64,000 nucleotides of DNA from Eubacterium sp. AF22-8LB (GCF_003458715.1 NZ_QRVI01000005.1:247-64246), one strand, 5' to 3'; counted from the first letter of the stretch, positions 48,126 to 57,816 are shown. Numbers and translations are program-made. Notes: generated by a model not told the origin, from the letters alone.

Positions 48126-50078
48126 TTAATCCTTTTTCTTTGTTAATTCGTTGAACGCATCATCCAAATCCTTTTGATCAACACCATTTACAGCTTCTGG
48201 AATTTCTGGAACTTGTACTGTATCTTGTTCTTTTTCCTCTACTTCAACTGTTTCAGCATTTGGATCTGTTAATTGTCCAAAATTCATTAAGTTAGTGATT
48301 TCTTCATTTGTTAATGTTTCATGTTCATACAAATTATTCGCAATCAAATCTAACAAATCTTTATTTTCTGTTAAAATCTTACGACAATTTGCATGACACT
48401 CATCAACAATAGCACGAACTTCCTTATCGATTTCTGCTGCTACACCTGCTGAATAATCACTACCCTTTGTATAATCTCTTCCTAAGAAGACATTTCCTTG
48501 TGGGTCGGCATATTGAATAGGTCCTAAACTAGACATACCATATACACGAACCATATTCTTAGCAATCTCAGTCAATTTTTCAATATCATTTACTGCACCC
48601 GCACTGATTTCTCCAAATTGAATTTCTTCAGCTGTACGACCACCAAGCAATCCGGTAATCTGTGCAATAAATTCTGATTTTCTATGGAAATACTTTTCTT
48701 CACGAGGCGTCATCAAGTTATATCCTCCCGCATCTCCACGAGGGATGATTGTAACTTTTTGAACCATGTCTGCATCTTCTAATTTTAGACCGATAACCGC
48801 ATGTCCAGCCTCATGATAAGCCACAAGAATCTTATCTTTTTCAGTATATTTCTTACTTTTCTTAGCAGGTCCCATCATGACACGGTCAATCGCTTCATCT
48901 AAATCTGTCATTGTGACCTTTGCTTCATTTTTACGAACCGCTAAAATAGCACCTTCATTTAACACGTTTGCCAAATCAGCCCCTGAGAAGCCAGGTGTAC
49001 GTTTTGCCAAATTTGCCAATGAAACATCACTCGCCAATTTCTTATTACGAGCATGTACATGTAAAATAGCTTCACGACCTTTAATATCTGGTAAGCTAAC
49101 TGTTACACGACGATCGAAACGACCACTACGTAATAAAGCAGGGTCTAAGACATCTGGACGGTTTGTTGCCGCAATCACAACGATTCCCGCATTATCTGTC
49201 ATACCATCCATTTCAACCAACAATTGGTTCAACGTCTGTTCACGCTCATCATTTCCGCCGCCCATACCAGCACCACGCTGACGACCAACAGCATCGATTT
49301 CATCAATGAAAATAATACAAGGTGCACTCTTTTGTGCAGTTTTGAACATATCACGAACACGACTTGCACCTGTACCAACAAACATTTCAACAAAATCTGA
49401 ACCAGAAATCGAGAAGAATGGAACATTCGCTTCTCCAGCTACAGCTTTAGCAAGTAAAGTTTTACCTGTTCCAGGAGGACCCACCATCAAGATTCCCTTA
49501 GGAATATGTGCACCCATGTCTGTAAATTTCTTTGGTGAACGCAAATAATCAATAATTTCTTTAACTTCTTCTTTTTCTTCTTCACAACCCGCAACATCTT
49601 TAAAACGAACCTTAACATTCGATTCAACACGAGCTTTCGATTTTGCGAATTCAAAGGCTTTATTATTGCCTCCGCCTCCCATTTTAGCGAACATGAAATA
49701 GAAGAATACTGCAATAATCAAGAATGGAATAATTTGAGAAAGAATCGAAACCCATACACTACCATGATTTGGATCTTCTACATTTAATTTTCCACCATTA
49801 CGCTGTAAAGCCTTCTCTAACTTTTCAATATTCTTTTCGGTTCTTGGAACAATAACCTTGTATCCAACTGTTTTTGAGTTCTGCTCATACGTACCCTCTA
49901 ATTGGATTACTGTTGAGCTAATTGTCATTGAACTCTTTTTAAAATCAACTTCATCTACAATTTTCTCAAATTGTGTATAATTCATTTGTACAGTACTGCC
50001 CTGTGAACTATAAAAAACTAATGATAATACAATTGATAAAATGAAGATGGTTGGTAAATAATTTAACCATTTCTTCAT
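48126..50078 (-). CDS. ftsH: ATP-dependent zinc metalloprotease FtsH
   Basis: A 650-residue membrane AAA protease. TM1 (residues ~7-25), an extracellular domain, TM2 (~110-131), a Gly-rich linker, the AAA domain with Walker A GPPGTGKT at 200-207 and Walker B IIFIDEIDAV, the SRH in NRPDVLDPALLRSGRFDRR, and the protease site HEAGH at 422-426. It degrades unassembled membrane proteins and regulators. It follows hpt by 10 bp. Confidence 0.97.
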   Translation of the reverse strand: MKKWLNYLPTIFILSIVLSLVFYSSQGSTVQMNYTQFEKIVDEVDFKKSSMTISSTVIQLEGTYEQNSKTVGYKVIVPRTEKNIEKLEKALQRNGGKLNVEDPNHGSVWVSILSQIIPFLIIAVFFYFMFAKMGGGGNNKAFEFAKSKARVESNVKVRFKDVAGCEEEKEEVKEIIDYLRSPKKFTDMGAHIPKGILMVGPPGTGKTLLAKAVAGEANVPFFSISGSDFVEMFVGTGASRVRDMFKTAQKSAPCIIFIDEIDAVGRQRGAGMGGGNDEREQTLNQLLVEMDGMTDNAGIVVIAATNRPDVLDPALLRSGRFDRRVTVSLPDIKGREAILHVHARNKKLASDVSLANLAKRTPGFSGADLANVLNEGAILAVRKNEAKVTMTDLDEAIDRVMMGPAKKSKKYTEKDKILVAYHEAGHAVIGLKLEDADMVQKVTIIPRGDAGGYNLMTPREEKYFHRKSEFIAQITGLLGGRTAEEIQFGEISAGAVNDIEKLTEIAKNMVRVYGMSSLGPIQYADPQGNVFLGRDYTKGSDYSAGVAAEIDKEVRAIVDECHANCRKILTENKDLLDLIANNLYEHETLTNEEITNLMNFGQLTDPNAETVEVEEKEQDTVQVPEIPEAVNGVDQKDLDDAFNELTKKKD

Positions 50079-50088
50079 AATCTTCCTC

Positions 50089-50631
50089 CTACTGATAAAT
50101 TTCTGGTTTCAAAACACCAATAAATGGTAGGTTACGATATTTCTGATTGTAATCCAATCCATATCCAACTACGAATTCATTTGGTACTTCAAAACCTACA
50201 TAATCCGCCTCAATTTCACAAACACGACGGCTTGGTTTATCTAATAATGTAACACAACGTACATCTAGACATCCCTTATTTTTAAACATTTTTTTAACTT
50301 CTACTAATGTTCTACCTGTATCAATAATATCTTCTACAACTAAAATTGAACGGTTTTTACAAGATAGATCCATATCCTTCAAAATACGAACATCTCCAAT
50401 TGATTCAGTTCCATCATATGAACTAACGGACATAAAGTCGATTTCGCAAGGAAAAGTGAAACGTTTGATTAATTCAGCCATAAAAGGAACACTTCCCTTT
50501 AACAACCCAACTACAATAGGAACATCTCCAGATTCTTTATAATCTTCCTCTATTTGATGTGCTAGTTCAACACAGCGTTTTTCAATTTCTTCTTCACTTA
50601 ATAAAACTTTTTCAATATCTTGACTTATCAT
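50089..50631 (-). CDS. hpt: Hypoxanthine phosphoribosyltransferase
   Basis: A 180-residue purine-salvage enzyme that converts hypoxanthine or guanine plus PRPP to IMP or GMP. The PRPP-binding loop is LVVEDIIDTGRTLVEV, the flexible loop MSVSSYDGTESIGDVRI, and the purine site is in DYVGFEVPNEFVVGYGLDYN. It sits between tilS and ftsH, the conserved Gram-positive order. Confidence 0.95.
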   Translation of the reverse strand: MISQDIEKVLLSEEEIEKRCVELAHQIEEDYKESGDVPIVVGLLKGSVPFMAELIKRFTFPCEIDFMSVSSYDGTESIGDVRILKDMDLSCKNRSILVVEDIIDTGRTLVEVKKMFKNKGCLDVRCVTLLDKPSRRVCEIEADYVGFEVPNEFVVGYGLDYNQKYRNLPFIGVLKPEIYQ

Positions 50632-50677
50632 ACGGCGTTTTTCTCCTTAAGTTACTTAAACATTGTAACATAAACAT

Positions 50678-51862
50678 TTAATCTAGACCATTTATTTTAA
50701 AGTAGAACTGTTGATTTTGTGAATAATGTTCAACATCACATCCAAGTCCTGGCACAAAAATGACATGACCCAATTTATTTTCCACAATCAACCAATATTT
50801 TCGTTGAATCTTACTGATTTTTCGATCTACAAAAAAGCGATGAACATTCTTATTTCCAAAACGCATTTTTATTGAATCATTCGCCCTGACTCTTCGTATA
50901 ATCAAAGGAAAATCAGATGCTTCTACACTAAATCCTTCAATCCTATTTCCTTGAGATAAAATTGTAAAATCCTCATACTCTCCAACTCTCAAAGCATTCA
51001 ATTTATAATTTACATCTTTTGGTTTGGGCAAAAAATACAATTTGTTATTATGCCTTTCCAACAAATAATTCTCAATCTCAATTAAAACATTACTCTTTAA
51101 TTGAATGCATAATTCTTCCATATATTTACGCGAAAAATGATGATGCAAAGTATTAAACAAAAAACTATCTAAGTAGAGCCATGCATTTTCTTGATTCAAT
51201 AGAAGTTGAATATCATAATTCCAACCTTTTAAAAACAAGTTGATTTGATTTCTCTGCTTTTTCCATACCGCATTTTCTTCTTCTATTTTTAAAATCCATT
51301 CTTCCTTCTCTTTACGACTCATCTTTTCAATTTGTGTATGACGAATCACATTTCGCGTATAATGATTCGTTAAATTGGACTCATCGATTCCAAATGAAAC
51401 ACCATTCTCAACACAATACATTTGTAATTCAACTTTTGTATAAGACAATAAAGGACGGATAATTTTATATCCATGTCTAGAACTTTCTTGTTTCAAGCCA
51501 TAATAATCACAAATCATATTTCGCTTTTTCTGAAAGAAATATGTTTCAATCACATCATCCATCTGATGGGCTACATAAAGTAATTTTGTATCAAATTCAT
51601 CTGCCACCTCTTCAAAAAAGGCATAGCGAACATCTCTTGCCCAAGCTTGAAAATTCCCCTTTTCATGAATTGGATAACACACACGAACAGGAATACCATA
51701 TTTTTGACAATACTCCTTTACTATATTCTCATCCCTATCGGCTGTATCACGATGTTTATAATTTACATGTGCAACAACAATATCTCTTCCCTGCTTATTT
51801 AATTGATCTAATAAAGCCATACTATCAGGTCCACCTGAACAGGCTACAACACATTTTAACAT
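50678..51862 (-). CDS. tilS: tRNA(Ile)-lysidine synthetase
   Basis: A 394-residue ATP-dependent enzyme that puts lysidine on the wobble C of tRNA-Ile(CAU), an essential step. The PP-loop is ACSGGPDSMALLDQL at residues ~8-22. AHVNYKHRDTADRDENIVKE and YVAHQMDDVIETYF continue the N-terminal domain, and a C-terminal domain follows. It lies 8 bp after the PemK-like gene. It is on the short side for the family. Confidence 0.93.
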   Translation of the reverse strand: MLKCVVACSGGPDSMALLDQLNKQGRDIVVAHVNYKHRDTADRDENIVKEYCQKYGIPVRVCYPIHEKGNFQAWARDVRYAFFEEVADEFDTKLLYVAHQMDDVIETYFFQKKRNMICDYYGLKQESSRHGYKIIRPLLSYTKVELQMYCVENGVSFGIDESNLTNHYTRNVIRHTQIEKMSRKEKEEWILKIEEENAVWKKQRNQINLFLKGWNYDIQLLLNQENAWLYLDSFLFNTLHHHFSRKYMEELCIQLKSNVLIEIENYLLERHNNKLYFLPKPKDVNYKLNALRVGEYEDFTILSQGNRIEGFSVEASDFPLIIRRVRANDSIKMRFGNKNVHRFFVDRKISKIQRKYWLIVENKLGHVIFVPGLGCDVEHYSQNQQFYFKINGLD

Positions 51863-51869
51863 GTTCCTA

Positions 51870-52418
51870 TTATAGCATCATTTGTAAAACTCTTTTCTTT
51901 ATTTTCTCAAACAATACTGAATCAGGAGAGATGTGTGCCTTCACATCAATCACTCGAGCTGAATTGATCCATTTCGCATCATTTAAAAACAATACACTCG
52001 ATTTATTTAACCCATCAATCTCGGGTAAACGCATCAAATGACGCTTACCCATATGGGACACAGGATCATATGCCCTATTATAAGCATTTTTATTCCCACT
52101 CATAGGTACTACAAATATTTTCCCGTTTTTCATTGCCAAAACTAAACCAAAATGTTGATAACCAACTTCACTTAGATATGCCAAGCCAAAATCCGCAAAA
52201 CATATATCGCCCACCTTTACATATACCTTGGCTTCTAAGCTTGAATACATTTGTTTTCTCTGACAAAAATTCAATTTTGAAAGCATATAATCATACACTT
52301 CACTTTCGTTTAATCCTGACAACAATTCTTCTTCGGCTATACGGGCCTGCGACGTAATTTTCTGAGTATACTCCGTCGTCTTATTATTTTTCTTTTTTTG
52401 CCATTCATTCGGTTCCAT
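51870..52418 (-). CDS. PemK/MazF-like orphan protein
   Basis: A 182-residue protein. The C-terminal ~110 residues look like a PemK/MazF beta barrel: VKVGDICFADFGLAYLSEVG, then YQHFGLVLAMKNGKIFVVPM and a late SSVLFLNDAKWINSARVIDV. The first ~65 residues are a charged helical extension (EPNEWQKKKNNKTTEYTQKI). No antitoxin ORF is adjacent. MazF proteins are mRNA interferases; the residues that define activity are not clearly kept here, so it may be a domesticated relative. It precedes tilS. Confidence 0.65.
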   Translation of the reverse strand: MEPNEWQKKKNNKTTEYTQKITSQARIAEEELLSGLNESEVYDYMLSKLNFCQRKQMYSSLEAKVYVKVGDICFADFGLAYLSEVGYQHFGLVLAMKNGKIFVVPMSGNKNAYNRAYDPVSHMGKRHLMRLPEIDGLNKSSVLFLNDAKWINSARVIDVKAHISPDSVLFEKIKKRVLQMML

Positions 52419-52455
52419 AGTTTAATTGTAGCAACCCTATGTGAAAACAACATTA

Positions 52456-52480
52456 AAAGTAGGCATTTTAGCCTACTTTC
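52456..52480 (-). terminator. Terminator after the tagO-like gene
   Basis: On the minus strand AAGTAGGC pairs with GCCTACTT around TAAAAT, followed by TTAATG. The stop codon lies in the loop. Confidence 0.6.
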
Positions 52481-53535
52481 CTTAAAATTTTTTTATATTT
52501 TCTCTGAATACGATGCCATAATCCAATTAATGGATGAAATTTTTCACTGATCATAGCCGACTTTTCAATAAAAAGCTCAACCGACAACAATATTATAATC
52601 ATGACTATAAAGCCAATGTTTCGATTGATCATATATGCGAAAGCACTCAATCCAAATAAAGAAGTCAGTCCACACATAATAATCACGGTATTACGATGTC
52701 CAAATTGACGCATTAATAAATGGTGAATATGGCTTTTGTCAGCCTCCATAAACTTCATACCTTTTAAAGTACGTCTTAAAATAGCAGAAAGCGTATCAAT
52801 GATAGGCAGCATCAACAATAGTATAGGTAAGGCCAACGTAAGAATGGTACTTGATTTAAAGCCCAATAAAGAGATGGCTGAAATCATAAAGCCCAAAAAC
52901 AAAGAACCACAATCGCCCATAAAAATACTAGCTGGATGCGCATTATAAATCAAAAAACCAAGTGTTCCAGATGCTAAAATAAAAGCAATACTTAATAAAT
53001 CCGAACGTCTTTCAATAATCGCAATAGAACCAATCACAACAAGAACAATAACACTCATTCCTCCGGCAAGTCCATCTAACCCATCAATTAGATTTACTGC
53101 ATTGGTGATTCCTGCCACCCAGATAATAGTAAAAATAAAAGAAATGATACCTGTATCAATTTGAATGCCCAAAGGTAAACGTATCACATCGACAGAAATT
53201 CCAAAATAAATCAGAACCAATGCCGCAATAACCTCTAATGTCAATTTTACTGGTGGTTTAATATCGATAAGATCATCGATCAAACCAGTAAAAAACATAA
53301 TACTACTTCCAATAACTAATCCTTTGATTTGCCGATCCGCCTTCACAAAAATAGCCATCGTTATAATAAAAGCCAAGTAAATGGCAACACCACCAATACG
53401 CGAAATTTTTCCATGATGAACCGTTCGCTTATTTTCCTTGGCATAAGCACCGCAATAAATTGAATATTGCTTCACAATCGGTGTTAAAATCAATGAAATG
53501 AAAAATGGCAATAAAATCATTTTATAATCAATCAT
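52468..53535 (-). CDS. tagO: Undecaprenyl-phosphate GlcNAc-1-phosphate transferase (TagO/WecA type)
   Basis: A 355-residue membrane enzyme with about ten helices. It transfers a sugar 1-phosphate from UDP-sugar to undecaprenyl phosphate, starting wall polymer or glycan synthesis. Motifs: GKISRIGGVAIYLAFII, MFFTGLIDDLIDIKPP with the DD motif, TNAVNLIDGLDGLAGGMSVI and ADKSHIHHLLMRQFGHR with the HHxL-like loop. The C-terminus is basic. ATG 53535 gives a 4-bp ATGA overlap with the MreB-like gene; the longer start lies inside that gene. Confidence 0.88.
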   Translation of the reverse strand: MIDYKMILLPFFISLILTPIVKQYSIYCGAYAKENKRTVHHGKISRIGGVAIYLAFIITMAIFVKADRQIKGLVIGSSIMFFTGLIDDLIDIKPPVKLTLEVIAALVLIYFGISVDVIRLPLGIQIDTGIISFIFTIIWVAGITNAVNLIDGLDGLAGGMSVIVLVVIGSIAIIERRSDLLSIAFILASGTLGFLIYNAHPASIFMGDCGSLFLGFMISAISLLGFKSSTILTLALPILLLMLPIIDTLSAILRRTLKGMKFMEADKSHIHHLLMRQFGHRNTVIIMCGLTSLFGLSAFAYMINRNIGFIVMIIILLSVELFIEKSAMISEKFHPLIGLWHRIQRKYKKILRKVG

Positions 53536-54470
53536 GCTGACTTTACCCCCTTTAACGCCTCTATCATATCGTATTGTCCGCTTTTTGTACAAAGAACTGG
53601 ACAAGATATATTTTGAGAAATAAACTGCGAAGTACCAAAACAATCTGCCAAGCCACCACTCAATTCAATTCCATGCAATAAAAAATATTCTTGAGCCGAA
53701 GCTGGCAATCCATCAAAGCAATGCTTAACCCACAATGCGATTTGTGATTGCACCCTTTCAAAGGCAGGCCATAGTAGACTCGATTCAATTTGAATCTGAT
53801 GCAAAATTTGTCTTGAATCAAAACCATAACACATCAATGAACTATTCTTTTGTTGCCAAAAAGCTAGACTTGCCAATTCCTTCAAATGTGCAGCATCCAC
53901 CTTTGTGATAAAGCAACCCGTTTTCATATAAACGATTTTTTGTATCTGCTCATCAATCTGTGCACCCGCATAATTGATTGTCTTAGACACCAATACTTTA
54001 TCATACACAACAACATTAATTTCTGTATAAGAATGTCCACTATGCACTAAAAAACAAGACCCCTCTGTCTGTAGTGCTTCTAAATTTGAAATAAACTCCA
54101 CTTTACGCACACCACACTTCAAAAATGTCTGTTGCCAAAGCTCACGCTGTCTTTGGGATAATTCCGTTGGCACACTCACAAGTACACTTGGCCTTAAAAA
54201 ACCATCATGAACATGTAGCTGTTCAAAGCCTTCCTGAATCAAAGATTCAATTGAATGAAGAATTTGACCATGTGCTATAGGATATTGAATTTGAACTTCA
54301 TCTAAATCTTTATATAAATAAGTCAGTGCCTCATCCGACACACCTACTATTTTGGAACCTTTTTTTGCGATTATTGTTTTTAATGCAACCTGATTCTGTG
54401 TAGAAAAATCATAAAAACGAGCTAAGTAAGCCCCGATATCAAGGGCAATCCACTTTTCAAGCAAAGCCAT
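53532..54470 (-). CDS. Degenerate MreB/Mbl-like actin-fold protein
   Basis: A 312-residue protein with MreB layout along its length, but the nucleotide-binding motifs are lost. Phosphate-1 DxGTAN reads LDIGAYLARF, phosphate-2 DIGGGTTE reads LVHSGHSYTE, and the adenosine GGGA reads GIELSGGLADCF. The surrounding pattern (VLVSVPTELSQRQRELWQQT, SKTINYAGAQIDEQIQKIVY, FDSRQILHQIQIE) still aligns. Its upstream neighbour is a DUF1146 gene, as beside Bacillus mbl. It may act as a non-hydrolysing scaffold in wall growth (inference). Confidence 0.65.
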   Translation of the reverse strand: MALLEKWIALDIGAYLARFYDFSTQNQVALKTIIAKKGSKIVGVSDEALTYLYKDLDEVQIQYPIAHGQILHSIESLIQEGFEQLHVHDGFLRPSVLVSVPTELSQRQRELWQQTFLKCGVRKVEFISNLEALQTEGSCFLVHSGHSYTEINVVVYDKVLVSKTINYAGAQIDEQIQKIVYMKTGCFITKVDAAHLKELASLAFWQQKNSSLMCYGFDSRQILHQIQIESSLLWPAFERVQSQIALWVKHCFDGLPASAQEYFLLHGIELSGGLADCFGTSQFISQNISCPVLCTKSGQYDMIEALKGVKSA

Positions 54471-54663
54471 TATATATTGTTAGCTGCAAAACAGCCTGAC
54501 TTGTTATATAAGCAAGTGCAAGCGACAACAAAAACATTAATATCTGCACTTTTTTAGGATTTTTTACACTACACACCTTTTCAAATTGAATACTTGAAAT
54601 CGCATAAAAGCTTAAGCCAAAACACGCAAAAAAAACAAAATACTGAATCACTGAAGCTACCAT
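54457..54663 (-). CDS. DUF1146 family small membrane protein (YwzB-like)
   Basis: A 68-residue protein with two transmembrane helices (VIQYFVFFACFGLSFYAISS and ILMFLLSLALAYITSQAVLQ) joined by a basic loop. It matches DUF1146 in size and layout. In Bacillus the family (YwzB) lies near murA and mbl. It overlaps the MreB-like gene by 14 bp. Function unknown. Confidence 0.75.
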   Translation of the reverse strand: MVASVIQYFVFFACFGLSFYAISSIQFEKVCSVKNPKKVQILMFLLSLALAYITSQAVLQLTIYNGFA

Positions 54664-54666
54664 AAA

Positions 54667-55500
54667 TTAGCCTCCCACATGCACAATTTGAACAAAGCTA
54701 TACTTTTCTTTTAATCGTTCATATGCACTTTGAATAACATCTTCATCCACACTAAAACCTAACATACTTGAACCAGACCCAGACATCAAGATACGAACCA
54801 ATCCTGCATCTTCCATATCCATCTTAACTTGATTCAATTCAGGCTCAATCTCAAATGCGATTGGCTCTAACGCATTCGCCATTGTCTGATATAAAAGATC
54901 CATATTCTTTTCTCGAATACTCGATTCAACTAGATCTACATCTGGATGAAATGGGCGAGACTCTTTCCATTTTGAAAAAGCATTGGCCGTTGAAATACCA
55001 AAATCCGGTTTTACAACTATAATATTAAACTGCCAATCACTTTCAATGGGAGTAATTTTTTCCCCAATACCCTTGACTCTTGCCCACTTGTCATGGATGC
55101 AAAAAGGCACATCTGCCCCTACTTGCTTGGTAATTTCGTATAGGTTTTCTTCTGTTTCCTCGATACCTTCCATTTGTAGAATTGCTTTACACACAGCAGC
55201 TGCATCGGCACTTCCGCCACCAAGCCCTGCCTGAGCTGGAATATGTTTTTTAATCGATATTTTATAATTTGAGCTTAAGTGATAAAGCTCTTTTAAGACC
55301 TGAACCATTTTTGAAACTGTATTATTTTCAGGTAATTTCATACCTTCACACGTCACTTCATCACATGCACTTTTTTCAATTTCAATCTCATCACAAATTG
55401 AAATAGGTGCCATGATCATGTCCAAAGAATGATAACCATTATCCATTCTTTCCACGACATCCAATGCCAAATTAATTTTTGCCCTTGCCTGTACCTTCAT
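54667..55500 (-). CDS. ispE: 4-diphosphocytidyl-2-C-methyl-D-erythritol kinase
   Basis: A 277-residue GHMP kinase of the MEP isoprenoid pathway. MKVQARAKINLALDVVERMD start, the ATP-binding PAQAGLGGGSADAAAVCKAI, and a C-terminal LVRILMSGSGSSMLGFSVDE. It overlaps rsmA by 29 bp. Its presence means isoprenoids come from the MEP route, supplying the lipid carrier used by the nearby tagO-like enzyme. Confidence 0.95.
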   Translation of the reverse strand: MKVQARAKINLALDVVERMDNGYHSLDMIMAPISICDEIEIEKSACDEVTCEGMKLPENNTVSKMVQVLKELYHLSSNYKISIKKHIPAQAGLGGGSADAAAVCKAILQMEGIEETEENLYEITKQVGADVPFCIHDKWARVKGIGEKITPIESDWQFNIIVVKPDFGISTANAFSKWKESRPFHPDVDLVESSIREKNMDLLYQTMANALEPIAFEIEPELNQVKMDMEDAGLVRILMSGSGSSMLGFSVDEDVIQSAYERLKEKYSFVQIVHVGG

Positions 55501-56341
55501 ACGTCACCTCATATAATCGAATAAAATCCTCTAACGTACATTGCTGCGCACGCGTACTCGGTTCTATATTCGCTTTTTCTAATAACTCTTTTGCCAAATT
55601 CTTATCTTTAACAAACCCTTGGAAATTATTGTAGATTGTTTTTCTTCTCTGTGTAAAGCATGCCTTTACCAAACCAAAGAAATACGCTTCATCATCCAAA
55701 TGATACCTATGATGGAATGAAAACTGAACAACCATTGAATCTACATTTGGACTAGGCCAAAATACTCTTCTTGAAACATCCATCACTTTTTTCACATCAC
55801 AACGATATTGTGTAATCACACTCAATGCATTGTATTCCTTATCGTTCTCACGAGCTAAAAAGCGTTCTCCCACTTCCTTTTGCATCATAACTGTGATTCT
55901 TTCAATCTCTTCTTTTGCCTCAAATAATTTAAATAAAATAGGCGTTGTTATGTAATAAGGAAGATTCGATGCGAAAACGACTTTTTGTCCAGGCTTTCTA
56001 AATTCACGAATCTTTTCATCAATATCCACCTTTAGGATATCTTCTAAAACAATCTGAAGATGATCAAATCCAATTTCATTTTCCAAAACAACTGGTAATC
56101 TTTCATCAATTTCAAAAGCTATGACCTGATTGCTTTTTTCACATAGAAACTGTGTTAAAGCACCTATTCCAGGACCAATCTCAAATACAAGCCCATCCTT
56201 AGATTGAATGGCGGCATTCGCAATTTTTTCAACAACCCCCGGCTCAATAATAAAATTTTGTCCGAAGCTTTTTTTCGTGAACACCTTATATTTTTCTTGA
56301 ATCTCTTTCGTCTTCTTTACTGTCGCAATCGCCTGTTTCAT
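55472..56341 (-). CDS. rsmA: 16S rRNA dimethyladenosine transferase
   Basis: A 289-residue SAM enzyme that dimethylates two adenines at the 3' end of 16S rRNA. Motifs: FTKKSFGQNFIIEPGVVEKI, VFEIGPGIGALTQFLCEKS, VFASNLPYYITTPILFKLFE (NLPY catalytic) and VFWPSPNVDSMVVQFSFH. It overlaps rnmV by 4 bp and ispE by 29 bp, the conserved rnmV-rsmA-ispE order. Confidence 0.96.
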   Translation of the reverse strand: MKQAIATVKKTKEIQEKYKVFTKKSFGQNFIIEPGVVEKIANAAIQSKDGLVFEIGPGIGALTQFLCEKSNQVIAFEIDERLPVVLENEIGFDHLQIVLEDILKVDIDEKIREFRKPGQKVVFASNLPYYITTPILFKLFEAKEEIERITVMMQKEVGERFLARENDKEYNALSVITQYRCDVKKVMDVSRRVFWPSPNVDSMVVQFSFHHRYHLDDEAYFFGLVKACFTQRRKTIYNNFQGFVKDKNLAKELLEKANIEPSTRAQQCTLEDFIRLYEVTYEGTGKGKN

Positions 56342-56862
56342 GAAAGACTCCTTTCTATTATATCTTTTTTTGTGATATTCATTTGATTCAAACGCTTAAA
56401 ACACGTTTTTGCGTTACAAGGACCGATATGAAATGCTTCACATACCTGAAAGCGCAATTCTTTATTACCTACCAAGCCTAAATCAATAAAATCTTGCCAA
56501 CTCAAGACTTCTTCTTTATTTTCAAAAGTCACATAATTACATAAAGCATCCCATAAATCTTCTTTGCTCGCATGCTCCACACCTACTTTTTTGGGTGTTT
56601 TTGCCTTTTCCTTATTTATAAACGCATGCTTACATCCACTCACATTGCTTCCTATCAATCTTCGAATATGCTCCCCTGGCGTATCCGGATCCGTAAATAT
56701 AATCACGCCTCTGGTCTTTTGAGCTTGTCTTACACGCTCAATTGTTTTCTCATTTACTTGATCTCCACCTGTTTCAATTGTGTCACAATCAAAAAAGGAT
56801 TGTAACGTATTTGTATCGTTTTTGCCTTCAACGACAATAATTTCTTTAATATGTTGTTTCAT
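56338..56862 (-). CDS. rnmV: Ribonuclease M5
   Basis: A 174-residue TOPRIM nuclease that matures 5S rRNA. The TOPRIM motifs are IIVVEGKNDTNTLQSFFDCD and VIIFTDPDTPGEHIRRLIGS. ATG 56862 (MKQHIKEIIVVEGKND) matches the family and follows GGTGG; the longer start lies inside the YitT gene. It overlaps rsmA by 4 bp. Confidence 0.93.
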   Translation of the reverse strand: MKQHIKEIIVVEGKNDTNTLQSFFDCDTIETGGDQVNEKTIERVRQAQKTRGVIIFTDPDTPGEHIRRLIGSNVSGCKHAFINKEKAKTPKKVGVEHASKEDLWDALCNYVTFENKEEVLSWQDFIDLGLVGNKELRFQVCEAFHIGPCNAKTCFKRLNQMNITKKDIIERSLS

Positions 56863-57730
56863 CTGTTTCCACCACATGTTTCGATGTGAATCCTGCACCA
56901 TGAACCTGGTGTACATCATTCACAATAATAAAAGCCTTAGGATCGATTTCTAAAACACTAGACTCCAATAATGGATATTGTTTCTGCTTGATTACACACA
57001 TCAATACAGGCTTAGGTGCCTGTGTATAGCCCCCACTTCCATCTAGAATCGTCACACCACGATCCACTGTCTCTAACAGAATACGACGAATCTGTTTCCA
57101 TTCCGTCGATATAATCATAACATTTTTTGCCGATTGCATTCCAAGCATGACTGTTTTGTCGATTGCCACACCACAAACAAATACAGACATAATACCGATT
57201 AATGCAGGTGTTAATCCATGTGTAATCACACCTAATAAAACAGTTAAGCCATCAACAATCATAACACTTGTTCCTTCTGGAATTTTTAAATATTTATGTA
57301 ATATCAACGCTAAGATATCTATTCCACCTGTACTTGAATTCACTCTGAAAACCAAGCCCAAACCTATTCCTACAAGAACTCCAGCATAAATCGTAGCTAC
57401 GTATGGAGGCATCACAAATGTATCCTTAGGAAACATTGTAGCAATACGCGATAAACTAGTAACGAAAATTGGATATACAATTGTTGAAATCACAGACTTC
57501 ATCGCAAACGACTTACCAAGTAATAAAGCTCCTAGAATAAACAAACCAATTGTCAAACCATCAATCATCAAAACTGTATCAACAGGAAGAATCGGATGTA
57601 ATGCGACAGCCACACCGGCTACACCTCCCGTTAATATATTATTAGGAAGTATAAAAAAGGAAACTGAACAAGCAACTATAAAGTTTCCAAGTAAAATCAT
57701 TATCAATTCATGTATTTTATTTGTATTCAT
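56846..57730 (-). CDS. YitT family membrane protein
   Basis: A 294-residue protein with five membrane helices (YitT/DUF161) and a C-terminal DUF2179 domain (KNVMIISTEWKQIRRILLET, then DGSGGYTQAPKPVLMCVIKQ). Typical motifs: FILPNNILTGGVAGVAVAL and VNSSTGGIDILALILHKYL. ATG 57730 has better ribosome-site spacing than 57736. The family is of unknown function, perhaps transport. It overlaps rnmV by 17 bp. Confidence 0.87.
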   Translation of the reverse strand: MNTNKIHELIMILLGNFIVACSVSFFILPNNILTGGVAGVAVALHPILPVDTVLMIDGLTIGLFILGALLLGKSFAMKSVISTIVYPIFVTSLSRIATMFPKDTFVMPPYVATIYAGVLVGIGLGLVFRVNSSTGGIDILALILHKYLKIPEGTSVMIVDGLTVLLGVITHGLTPALIGIMSVFVCGVAIDKTVMLGMQSAKNVMIISTEWKQIRRILLETVDRGVTILDGSGGYTQAPKPVLMCVIKQKQYPLLESSVLEIDPKAFIIVNDVHQVHGAGFTSKHVVETDETTY

Positions 57731-57816
57731 AAGCATACCTCTTCTCGCCTAAATGATTATAGCATTTTTTCCTATAACAACGCATTTTTAATATATACAT
57801 TTTTTTAATTTATCGC

